DNA from: Inquilinus ginsengisoli_A
GTDB taxonomy: Bacteria > Pseudomonadota > Alphaproteobacteria > DSM-16000 > Inquilinaceae
Assembly: GCF_031453975.1 (NCBI RefSeq)
Contig: NZ_JAVDPW010000010.1
Span: 186,001 to 250,000, forward strand
Direction of reading: 5' to 3'
Length of the DNA stretch: 64,000 nt
Below, one piece after another: positions 46,989 through 54,827 of the stretch. The position numbers and the translations under genes are program-made. The first letter of the stretch is position 1, and each line of letters opens with the position of its first letter. Under the pieces are notes generated by a model. The model ran no database searches. It was not told the DNA's origin and saw only the letters and a list, made by a program, of their open reading frames with translations.

Positions 46989-47897
46989 CTAGAGCTCCTT
47001 CCGCAGGTCGACCAGGCGCAGCAGGCCTGCGATCACCACGCCCATCACCACCGTCAGGATCACCCCGACCACCGCGGCGAAGGCCCATTTCAGCGACCCG
47101 ACCTGGGTGACGATGATGTTGCCGAGCATGTTGACCTTGCGGCCGGACAGGGCGGCCGCGGTGGCGAACTCGCCCAGCACCATGACCGAGACGAAGATCG
47201 CGCCGACGATCACGCCGGGCAGGCTCAAGGGCAGGATCACGGTGCGGAAGATGCGGCCGGTGCCGGCGCCCAGGTCCCGCGCGGCCTCGATCAGGCTCGG
47301 CTCGATGCGCGACAGCATGAAGGCGATCGGCCCGACCATGAACACGACATAGATCTGGGTCATGCCGATGACGACGCTGAGCTCGGTGAACAGGAGGCCG
47401 CCGATCGGCTCCGCGATCACCCCCAGCTTCATCAGCAGGATGTTGACCGCGCCCTCGGTGCCCAGCATCGGCCGCCAGGCCAGGATGCGGATCAGGAACG
47501 AGGTCCAGAACGGCACCACGCAGACCACCAGCAGGATGGTCTGGACGGTCTTGTTGCGCACGAACAGGCCGATGTAGAGCGCGACCGGATAGCCCAGCGC
47601 CAGCGTGGTCGCCAGCACGATCAGCCAGATCCGGACCGTGGTCCACAGCGCCGACAGATAGGTCGAGGTGCCGAAGAAGCTGGCCCAGTTCTGCAGGGTC
47701 AGCACCGGCTCGATGGTGAAGGTCTTCTGGGTCCAGAAGCTGACATAGACCATCATCGCGATCGGGATCACGAGGAAGGCCGTCATCCACAGGGCGCCGG
47801 GGGCCGCCAGCAGGGCCGCGACCCGCCATCCGGTGCGGCCCCGGGCGGTCCGGGCCGGCGCCGCCTTGGTCATGGTCATCTCCGCTTCGATCGTCAT
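46989..47897 (-). CDS. ABC transporter permease, PotB type
   Basis: A 302-residue protein started at the ATG at 47897 (MTIEAEMTMTKAAPARTARG). Six membrane helices follow the charged N-terminus, including ALLAAPGALWMTAFLVIPIA and VYVSFWTQKTF, with the EAA loop in ARDLGAGTGRIFRTVILPLS. It is the first permease of the spermidine/putrescine-type pair and follows the ATPase gene by 11 bases. Confidence 0.94.
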   Translation of the reverse strand: MTIEAEMTMTKAAPARTARGRTGWRVAALLAAPGALWMTAFLVIPIAMMVYVSFWTQKTFTIEPVLTLQNWASFFGTSTYLSALWTTVRIWLIVLATTLALGYPVALYIGLFVRNKTVQTILLVVCVVPFWTSFLIRILAWRPMLGTEGAVNILLMKLGVIAEPIGGLLFTELSVVIGMTQIYVVFMVGPIAFMLSRIEPSLIEAARDLGAGTGRIFRTVILPLSLPGVIVGAIFVSVMVLGEFATAAALSGRKVNMLGNIIVTQVGSLKWAFAAVVGVILTVVMGVVIAGLLRLVDLRKEL

Positions 47898-47908
47898 CGC
47901 GCGCCCCC

Positions 47909-48982
47909 TCAGCCCGGGAACACGAGGGCGTCGGCCGCCGGCCAGCGCAGCGCGTAGCGGCGCCCGGCCTCGAAGCTCCTCGGCCGGCGGTGGCTGAGAT
48001 GGTATTCGACCTCGACCGGCCGGCTGCCGGCGACGTCGAACAGGTAGGTCACCCGGGCGCCGGAATACTCGCCGGCAATGAAGCGGCCGGCGATGCCGGT
48101 CTCGCCCGGCCCGGCCGGCGCCTCGCCCTCCGCGACCGTGACCTTGTCGGCCCGGATGCAATAGGCGGCGGCCCCCGTGGCGGCCGCGCCGGGCAGGGGC
48201 AGGGCGGCATCGGTGAAGCGGAAGGCGCCGTCGCCGACAATGCCCTGGAAGATGTTGTAGCAGTTGAGGAAGCGCGCGACCCGGACCGAGCCGGGTTGGT
48301 TGTACAGGGTCTGCGGCGGGCTGATCTGGGCGATCCGGCCCTGGTCCAGCACGGCGACCCGGCCGCCCATCGCCAGCGCCTCCTGCTCGTTGCCGGTGAC
48401 ATGCAGGAAGGTTCCGCCGAGCTGGGACTGGATGCGCTTCAGCTCGATCATCATGCGCTCGCGCAGATTGGCGTCGAGTGCGCCGAGCGGTTCGTCCAGC
48501 AGCACGATCTTGGGGTCGGCCACAAGGGTGCGGGCCAGGGCGACGCGCTGCTTCTGCCCGCCCGAGACCTGGCTGACGGCGCGGGCGCCGAGGCCGGTCA
48601 GGCCGAGCAGCTCCAGCGCCTCCGCGACCCGGCGCCGGATCTCGGCCTCGTCGGTCACCGGGCTGCGGCTGCGATTGCGCAGGCCGAAGCCGACATTGTC
48701 GGCGACGCTCATATGCGGGAACAGGGCGAAGCCCTGGAACACGAAGCCGATGCCGCGCTCATGCGCCGGCATCGCCAGGATCGAGCGGCCGTCCAGCCGC
48801 ACGTCGCCGGCATCCGGCGTCTCGAAGCCGGCGATCACCCGCAGCATGGTGGATTTGCCCGAGCCGCTGGGGCCGAGGATGGAGATGTATTCGCCGGCGC
48901 CGACCGCCAGCGACAGATCGGCCAGCGCCGCCGCGCCGCCATAGGATTTGGCAATGCCGCTCAGTTCCAGGAGCAGTGTCAT
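47909..48982 (-). CDS. ABC transporter ATP-binding protein, PotA type (first copy)
   Basis: A 357-residue ATPase; the ATG at 48982 is chosen because the in-frame extension to 49090 is Gly/Pro-rich and lacks family similarity. Motifs are Walker A GPSGSGKSTM, signature VSGGQKQRVALART, Walker B IVLLDEPLGALD, and a switch region modified to HVTGNEQEA where HDQ is usual. A TOBE domain ends it. The His of the usual HxxxE switch is not in the expected place, yet the other motifs are intact. It heads the polyamine-type operon. Confidence 0.92.
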   Translation of the reverse strand: MTLLLELSGIAKSYGGAAALADLSLAVGAGEYISILGPSGSGKSTMLRVIAGFETPDAGDVRLDGRSILAMPAHERGIGFVFQGFALFPHMSVADNVGFGLRNRSRSPVTDEAEIRRRVAEALELLGLTGLGARAVSQVSGGQKQRVALARTLVADPKIVLLDEPLGALDANLRERMMIELKRIQSQLGGTFLHVTGNEQEALAMGGRVAVLDQGRIAQISPPQTLYNQPGSVRVARFLNCYNIFQGIVGDGAFRFTDAALPLPGAAATGAAAYCIRADKVTVAEGEAPAGPGETGIAGRFIAGEYSGARVTYLFDVAGSRPVEVEYHLSHRRPRSFEAGRRYALRWPAADALVFPG

Positions 48983-49100
48983 GCGTCCCGAGTCTCCCAA
49001 GCCTGTCCCAGGCCCCGGCGCCCCATCCGCGTCGTTCGGCGATGCCGCTGCGGGATGGTCGACGTCTCGGCCTGACCAGACGGTAGTCAAAAATGATTTC

Positions 49101-49244
49101 GGTATGCAATAGTCTTTTTGAGGCGAGCGGAGATTTGCCGAATGGCCGGTTCCGGGTCAAAATCGCACTGGAATATGGGGATGCTCAGGATTCGGGCGGG
49201 CCGTGATGCGTCCTGAGGCGAATTGGGTATGCGATAGTCATTTT
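49101..49244. promoter_or_regulatory. Paired candidate operator sites between the divergent ABC operon and the GntR gene
   Basis: GGTATGC(A/G)ATAGTC followed by A/T and TTTT occurs at 49101-49119 and again at 49226-49244, in the same orientation, 125 bases apart. The gap (48983-49363) separates the divergent ABC operon and the GntR gene. Two matching sites in this position fit binding of the GntR protein to both promoters. The reverse complement contains CTATTGCATACC-like words. Confidence 0.55.
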
Positions 49245-49363
49245 CTGCCGGTGCCTGCCTGCCCGATGGGCGGCCGCCTCTTGCGCCCGGCCGCGCATGG
49301 CGCCATCAGAGAGATCGGGACGCGACCACCGGGACGACCGACATCGAGACGCTGCGGCATTCC

Positions 49364-50386
49364 ATGACGGATATGGCGACGGACACGGCGACCAACGCGT
49401 CCCCTCCACGGCTCTATGAGATCGTCGACCGCGCACTGCGCGCGGCGATCGGGGAGGGGCGCCTGCCCGAGGGGCTGGTGCTGCTGGAAGGCCCGATCGC
49501 CGAGATCTTCCAGACCAGCCGCGCCCCGGTGCAGCGGGCCCTGGCCCGGCTGGAAGCCGAAGGGCTGATCCATCGCTTCGAGGGCCGGGGCTTCCTGGTC
49601 GGGCCGGAGGCGGCCGGCCCGGCGCCGCTGCGGGCCGACATCCGCGGCTTCGGCCTGGACGCGCCGGAGGAAATCGACGAGGCGCTGCAGTCCCGCGCGT
49701 CGTGGGAACGGATCTACGCCGTCGCCGAGCGCCAGGTCGCCTCCTGCCTGGTGTTCGGCCGCTACCGCATCGTCGAAGCCGAGATGGCCGACCATTTCGG
49801 CGTCAGCCGCACCGTGGTGCGCGACGTGCTGGGCCGGCTGCAGGAGCGCGGGCTGATCGAGAAGAACCCCAGCTCGCACTGGATCGCAGGGCCGCTGACG
49901 GCCCGGGCGATCCGGGAGCTGTACGAGATGCGCCGCCTGCTCGAACCGCCGGCCCTGGTCAGCGCGGCGCCGACGCTGCCGCGGGAGGTGATCGCGGGCA
50001 TGCTGGAGCGGCTGCGCCAGGCCGAGGCCGCCGGGCCGAAGCCGGAGACCATGGACGCGATCGAGGAGGATCTGCACGTCCGCTGCGTGCTGGCGACGCC
50101 GAATGCGCGGCTGGCCGACGCGCTGCGCCACAACCAGCTGCCGCTGCTGGCCACCCACGCCTTCACCCGGTCGCTGGGCATCGCCGACGACCAGCCGATC
50201 CTGGCCGAGCACCGGATGGCGCTCGAGCTGCTGGCGCAGGAGGCCTGGCCGGCCGCCGCCGCGGTGCTGGAGACGCACCTGCTGGCGGCCGAGCGCCGCG
50301 CCATCGCCCGGCTCAAGACCCTGGCGGTGATCCCGGGCCCGACCAACCTCGCGCCTTACCTCACCAAGACCTCCGATCACGCGTGA
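49364..50386 (+). CDS. GntR/FCD regulator with two winged-helix domains
   Basis: A 340-residue protein beginning at ATG 49364. The first 70 residues form a GntR winged helix (LYEIVDRALRAAIGEGRLPE, then APVQRALARLEAEGLIHRFE). A second winged-helix-like segment appears at about 108-170 (AVAERQVASCLVFGRYRIVE, then ADHFGVSRTVVRDVLGRLQE). Then comes the helical FCD domain (ARAIRELYEMRRLLEPPALV, with a late HRMALELLAQE). Ordinary FCD regulators have one winged helix and 220-250 residues. It is divergent from the polyamine-type operon and likely regulates it through the repeated words in the gap. Confidence 0.85.
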   Translation: MTDMATDTATNASPPRLYEIVDRALRAAIGEGRLPEGLVLLEGPIAEIFQTSRAPVQRALARLEAEGLIHRFEGRGFLVGPEAAGPAPLRADIRGFGLDAPEEIDEALQSRASWERIYAVAERQVASCLVFGRYRIVEAEMADHFGVSRTVVRDVLGRLQERGLIEKNPSSHWIAGPLTARAIRELYEMRRLLEPPALVSAAPTLPREVIAGMLERLRQAEAAGPKPETMDAIEEDLHVRCVLATPNARLADALRHNQLPLLATHAFTRSLGIADDQPILAEHRMALELLAQEAWPAAAAVLETHLLAAERRAIARLKTLAVIPGPTNLAPYLTKTSDHA

Positions 50387-50506
50387 GGGCTTCGGCCGAT
50401 CGGTTTGTTGCGGTTGTCGTGAAAAACGGCATGACGTCATTGCTGCGTAGCGTATGCTTCTCATATATGCTGATGTAGCAAACACAACACAGCCTGTTCC
50501 GCAGAC

Positions 50507-51406
50507 ATGACAGCGACAGCCAGACCGACCCCATCCAGCTTTGACGAGCTGGTCGACACGGCACTGCCGGGCCTGACGCCCGCCGAGCAGCGGATGGCGC
50601 GCTTTTTCGTCGAGCAGAAGGAGGCGGTGCTGCTCGCCTCCGCCGCGCAGATCGCGGCGGAGGCGGGAACCAGCGATGCGACCGTGGTCCGCACCGCGCG
50701 GTCGCTCGGCTTCGAAAGCCTTTCGCATCTGCGCGAAACGCTCTTGTCCCATCTGACCGGCTCGACGCCTGGCGGTCGGCTGCGCCGCACTCTGGAAGAG
50801 ACGGGCGACGATGCCGGCGCGGCCCTCCGCCACGTCCTCACCACGCATCGCGAGGCGTTGGAGGTGCTGGCGGCTCCCGAGGTCCAGGAATGCTTCGGGC
50901 GGGTCGTCGACGCCTTGTTCTCGGCCCGGCGCCGCTATGTCTTCGGCATCGGCCCGTCCGGCAGCCTGGCCGAATACGCCGCGCTGCAGTTCAACCGGAT
51001 CGGACTGGCGACCGGTGTGCTCTCCGCCACCGGCATCGGCCTCGCCGACCAGCTGCTCGACGTCGGCGCCGGCGATGCGATCCTGATGATCGCCTACGCG
51101 CCGATCTACCGCGAGGTGGCGGTGACGCTCGACGTCGCAGACCAGGGCCGCGTCCCGGTGCTGCTGGTCAGCGACAGTCTCGGCCCCTTCGTCCACGGCC
51201 GCGTCGCCGAAGTGCTTCCCGTTCCCCGCGGGCGGGCCGGGCACCTCTCGATGCATGCGGGCACCCTGGTCCTGATCGAGGCGATGATCATCGCCCTGGC
51301 CGCGCGCGATCGCGACGCCGCCCTCGCCAGCCTGGAAATGCTCGGCGCCCAGCGCGGCAAGATCGACAAACTCTGGCTGAAGCGAGGGGCGAAGAAAACG
51401 CCATGA
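50507..51406 (+). CDS. RpiR-family transcriptional regulator (HTH_6 + SIS)
   Basis: A 299-residue protein. The N-terminal helix-turn-helix region is TPAEQRMARFFVEQKEAVLL followed by ASAAQIAAEAGTSDATVVRT. The C-terminal SIS domain, from about residue 130, has FGIGPSGSLAEYAALQFNRI and a phosphosugar-type GDAILMIAYAPIYREV. RpiR regulators read sugar phosphates. The promoter region before it holds an ATGACGTCAT palindrome near 50430-50440. The end overlaps the next gene by four bases. Confidence 0.93.
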   Translation: MTATARPTPSSFDELVDTALPGLTPAEQRMARFFVEQKEAVLLASAAQIAAEAGTSDATVVRTARSLGFESLSHLRETLLSHLTGSTPGGRLRRTLEETGDDAGAALRHVLTTHREALEVLAAPEVQECFGRVVDALFSARRRYVFGIGPSGSLAEYAALQFNRIGLATGVLSATGIGLADQLLDVGAGDAILMIAYAPIYREVAVTLDVADQGRVPVLLVSDSLGPFVHGRVAEVLPVPRGRAGHLSMHAGTLVLIEAMIIALAARDRDAALASLEMLGAQRGKIDKLWLKRGAKKTP

Positions 51407-52158
51407 CGGACATCACTGCCATCATCTCGACGGTGACCGCGGCCTTCCTCGGATCCTTCGTCGAGGTCGTCGAAGCCTTCACCATCATCCTCGCGGTCGG
51501 CCTGTCGCGAGGATGGCGGCCGGCCTTCGCCGGCACGGCGTTGGCTCTCATCGTGCTCGGGGCGCTGATCCTCGTCCTCGGGCCGCTGCTCGAGCTGGTC
51601 CCGATCGGACTGCTGCAGTTCGTGATCGGGACCCTGCTGATCCTCTTCGGCCTGCGCTGGCTTCGGAAGGCGATCCTGCGGGCCTCGGGCTTCATCGCAT
51701 TGCGCGACGAGGAACGGGCCTTTGCGGCGGAGGCGGATCTGCTGAAGCGTCGCAGCGCCGAACGCCGGGCCGATGTCCTGGCGGGCGCCGCTGCCTTCAA
51801 GGCGGTGCTGCTGGAAGGCGTCGAGGTGGTCTTCATCGTGATCGCGGTCGGCGCCGGCCGCGGGATGACAGGCTATGCCAGCCTCGGCGCCGCCGCCGCC
51901 TGCCTCCTGGTGCTCGCCATCGGGCTGATCGTGCACAAGCCGCTGTCGCGGGTGCCGGAGAACACGTTGAAATTCGCCGTCGGCCTCCTGCTGACCTCCT
52001 TCGGCATCTTCTGGACCGGCGAGGGGCTCGGGGCCGGCTGGCCGGGTGCGGATCTCAGTCTTCTCGGCATCCTGGCGGTGGTCGCGATCGCCTCGCTCAT
52101 GGCCACGCGGCTGCTGCGCTCGGTCCACAATTCACAGACGGGGGCGGCCATCCCATGA
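51403..52158 (+). CDS. COG4280-type integral membrane protein
   Basis: A 251-residue protein starting at ATG 51403, overlapping the RpiR stop (ATGA). Six or so helices are visible: an N-terminal FLGSFVEVVEAFTIILAVGL with conserved acidic residues, GTALALIVLGALILVLGPLL, VIGTLLILFGLRWLRKAIL, then FKAVLLEGVEVVFIVIAVGA after a charged loop, and two more near the end. The two helices rich in acidic residues (FVEVVEAF and LEGVEVVF) look like an internal duplication, as in cation-exchanger folds. A function is not established. Coupling to RpiR suggests co-regulation. Confidence 0.75.
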   Translation: MTDITAIISTVTAAFLGSFVEVVEAFTIILAVGLSRGWRPAFAGTALALIVLGALILVLGPLLELVPIGLLQFVIGTLLILFGLRWLRKAILRASGFIALRDEERAFAAEADLLKRRSAERRADVLAGAAAFKAVLLEGVEVVFIVIAVGAGRGMTGYASLGAAAACLLVLAIGLIVHKPLSRVPENTLKFAVGLLLTSFGIFWTGEGLGAGWPGADLSLLGILAVVAIASLMATRLLRSVHNSQTGAAIP

Positions 52159-52361
52159 GTGTCATCCGGACCCTGATCGCCGAGTTCATCGGCTTGTTCA
52201 TCGACGACGGGGCCTTGGCGCTGGCGGCGCTCGGGCTGATCGCCGCCATCGCGGCTGCCGTGCATTGGGCAGGCCTTCCTCCCCTTGGCGGCGGCATCCT
52301 TCTGCTGGTCGGCTGCCTCGGGATCCTCGCCGAAAGCCTGCACCGATTTGCCCGGAAGTGA
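52155..52361 (+). CDS. Small membrane protein of unknown function
   Basis: A 68-residue protein whose ATG overlaps the previous stop (ATGA at 52155-52158). It has two hydrophobic segments (LALAALGLIAAIAAAVHW and GGGILLLVGCLGILAES) and a short cytoplasmic tail HRFARK. The coupling in a three-gene unit with the RpiR and COG4280 genes suggests a partner of the larger membrane protein. Confidence 0.65.
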   Translation: MSVIRTLIAEFIGLFIDDGALALAALGLIAAIAAAVHWAGLPPLGGGILLLVGCLGILAESLHRFARK

Positions 52362-52657
52362 TCTCGCCGGCCCTTCGGCGCTTTCGATTCCCGTCGCAGA
52401 AGGCCGCCCGATCGCGCGGCGGATTGGAACCCCGGCGGATGCCACCGATGCAGGCGAGATTGCAATTTACCTGCAACATGGCCCTGCTGCGGGGAAAACA
52501 GGCTGGCTTTGCCACTGTCACGTTGATCTGCAACTCGACGGCAATTGACGCAATCTGAGCCGAAGTCATCATGGAGGATCGGCGGGGAGGGCGGTTGCCG
52601 GCCCGACGTCGCCCCCGGCCGTTCGGCGTCATGTGGACCGAGACGTGGACAGTGGAC

Positions 52658-53656
52658 ATGGATGAACGCTCGGGCCGACGACCGCAGGCCTACCGGGTGG
52701 CGCTGAGCCAGGAACGCATCGTCCTGGCGATCGCCGTGCTGATCTTCGCCGCCGCCGCGGTCGGGCTGCCGGGATTCCTGGCCCCCGACAACCTCATCGC
52801 CATTGTCCGCTCGGTCTCGGTGCTGGGCATCCTGGCGCTGGGCATGGGCCTCGTCATCATCGGCCGGGGCATCGACCTGTCGGCCGTCGCGGTGATGGCG
52901 ATGTCGGTGGCCTGGTTCCTGCAGCTGCTCAACGGCGGCACCAGCGACGGCCTGGCCCTGGCCTACACCCTGGCGGCCGTGCTGTTCATCGGCCTGCTGA
53001 ACGGCGTGCTGGTCGCCTATGCCGAGGTGCAGCCGATCTTCGTCACGCTGGCGACGGCGTCCTTCGTGTTCGGCTATGTCCGCTCGCAGGTGATCACCCA
53101 GGATGCGGTGCCGGTTCCATCAGGCCACTGGATCGAGCGGCTCGGCGGCCTGCGCATCGCCGACATCCCGGTCGAAGTCTTCATCTTCGCGATCCTCGCC
53201 CTCGCGGTGTCGCTGTTCCTGCGCCGCACCAAATGGGGCCGCTACGTCTACTTCGCCGGCGACAATCCGGCGGGCGCGCGCAACATCGGCGTCCCGGTCC
53301 GGCCGATGCTGGTGCTGCGCTACGTGATCTCGGCGCTGATCGCCTTCGTCGCCGGGCTGCTGACGGCGGCCAGCCTGCATTCGATCAACACCCGCATCGT
53401 CAACTCGTCGCTGCTCTACGACATCGTGCTGGTGGCGGTGATCGGCGGCATCGGGCTGTCGGGCGGCAAGGGCGGCGTGCGCAATGTGCTGATCGGGGCG
53501 GCGCTGGCCGGCATCCTGCTCAACACCATGACCATCATCGACATCCCGCTCTTGTACCAGAACCTGATCAAGGCGGGGATCCTGCTGGCCGCCATCATCG
53601 TCGACGGCATCCTCAACCCGCGCGACGAGCAGACGGCGCAGCAGGGCGACATCTGA
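52658..53656 (+). CDS. Sugar ABC transporter permease, RbsC-like
   Basis: A 332-residue permease when started at ATG 52658 (MDERSGRRPQAYRVALSQER). Longer in-frame starts at 52571 and 52631 exist, but none has a clear ribosome site, so the start is uncertain. It shows the sugar-permease pattern: IVRSVSVLGILALGMGLVII, then GRGIDLSAVAVMAM (the GxxIDLS-type motif), a later AGDNPAGARNIGVPV and a terminal GGKGGVRNVLIGAALAGIL. It is the first of two permeases in the five-gene sugar importer. Confidence 0.88.
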   Translation: MDERSGRRPQAYRVALSQERIVLAIAVLIFAAAAVGLPGFLAPDNLIAIVRSVSVLGILALGMGLVIIGRGIDLSAVAVMAMSVAWFLQLLNGGTSDGLALAYTLAAVLFIGLLNGVLVAYAEVQPIFVTLATASFVFGYVRSQVITQDAVPVPSGHWIERLGGLRIADIPVEVFIFAILALAVSLFLRRTKWGRYVYFAGDNPAGARNIGVPVRPMLVLRYVISALIAFVAGLLTAASLHSINTRIVNSSLLYDIVLVAVIGGIGLSGGKGGVRNVLIGAALAGILLNTMTIIDIPLLYQNLIKAGILLAAIIVDGILNPRDEQTAQQGDI

Positions 53657-53705
53657 AGCATCGCAGGCCCGATCCATGGCCCAACGAAACGGCAGAGAGG
53701 TAAGC

Positions 53706-54740
53706 ATGATGAAGTACCTGAAGACGGTTCTGGCCGCCGCGGCGGCCCTGACGATTTCGGCCCAGGTGACGGCCAGCCATGCCGAGGACCTGGCCCAGGA
53801 CCCGGGTCCTGCCGCCTATGCCCAGGCCCTCAAGGGCAAGCGCGTGATGCTGGTGCCGCTGGCGATGGGCTTCGACCTGGCCCAGGGCTGGACGGCCTAT
53901 CTCAAGAAGGAGATCGACGCCTGGGGCGGGGTGCTGGAGACCCGCGACCCGAACTGGGTGGTGGATGCCGGCGCCCAGGCCATCACCGACGCGATCGCCT
54001 CCGACACCCGGCCGGACGTGCTGATCATCCATGCGCCGGACCTCAACTCCTACTCCAAGCTGATGAAGCGGGCGCAGCAGGCCGGCACCTATGTCATCCT
54101 GGTCGACAATCCCGCCAACTTCCCGGCCGATGCCTTCGTGGGCAGCGACTGGGACCGCCTCGGCCAGCTCGAGGCGGAGGCGGCGGTCAAGGCCTGCGGC
54201 CCGGGCTCGTCCAAGAAGATCGGGCTGGTCCAGGGCGACCAGGCCAATTCCTCGAGCCTCTACCAATATGCCGGGATCATGAAGGTGCTGGCCCAGCATC
54301 CGGACTTCCAGGTCGTGGCCAAGCCGGATTCCAACTGGGACGCCACCACCTCGCGCAACGTCACCGCGACCATGCTGCAGCAGCACCCGGACATCTGCGC
54401 GATCATCGACTTCTGGGACGGGGATGCGACCGGCGCGTCCGCCGCGATCCGGGACGCCGGCCTGCGGGACAAGGTGTTCTTGGTCACCACCGGCGGCGGC
54501 GAGAAGTCGGCCGATTGCGACAAGCTTGAGGACGGCACCTATGGCGCCGTGGTGATGACCGACCTGGCGCGCCAATCCGCCGACATGAACGCGATCATCA
54601 AGTTCCTGCTGCAGAGCGGCCAGCCGGCGGGGACGTCGCACACCTACATCTACACGCTGGAGAAGGCGACGACGAAGGCCGACCTCAAGCCCGACAGCTG
54701 CTGGGACCTGAAGGCGCTGCAGGCCAGCGCCGCGCAGTAA
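53706..54740 (+). CDS. Sugar ABC transporter substrate-binding protein
   Basis: A 344-residue protein starting at ATG 53706 (or 53709), with GAGAGGTAAGC before it. The signal peptide MMKYLKTVLAAAAALTISAQ is followed by a cleavage-type SHAED. The mature protein is of the periplasmic-binding-protein class I/ribose type: KGKRVMLVPLAMGFDLAQGW, then PDVLIIHAPDLNSYSKLMKR, with NWDATTSRNVTATMLQQHPD near the hinge. It provides solute to the two permeases on either side. Confidence 0.92.
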   Translation: MMKYLKTVLAAAAALTISAQVTASHAEDLAQDPGPAAYAQALKGKRVMLVPLAMGFDLAQGWTAYLKKEIDAWGGVLETRDPNWVVDAGAQAITDAIASDTRPDVLIIHAPDLNSYSKLMKRAQQAGTYVILVDNPANFPADAFVGSDWDRLGQLEAEAAVKACGPGSSKKIGLVQGDQANSSSLYQYAGIMKVLAQHPDFQVVAKPDSNWDATTSRNVTATMLQQHPDICAIIDFWDGDATGASAAIRDAGLRDKVFLVTTGGGEKSADCDKLEDGTYGAVVMTDLARQSADMNAIIKFLLQSGQPAGTSHTYIYTLEKATTKADLKPDSCWDLKALQASAAQ

Positions 54741-54744
54741 CCCC

Positions 54745-54762
54745 GACTACGACTACGACTAC
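54745..54762 (+). repeat. Short hexanucleotide tandem repeat (GACTAC) x3
   Basis: GACTAC is repeated three times without a mismatch, continued by GACGACGG, just after the binding-protein stop and before the fusion gene. It has no dyad symmetry and lies outside any gene. Such slippage-prone stretches can vary between strains. Confidence 0.7.
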
Positions 54763-54827
54763 GACGACGGCGGCCGGGGCAACCCGGCCGCCGGACCTTC
54801 CGATGCCCGAGCCCAAGGCGATCCCCG

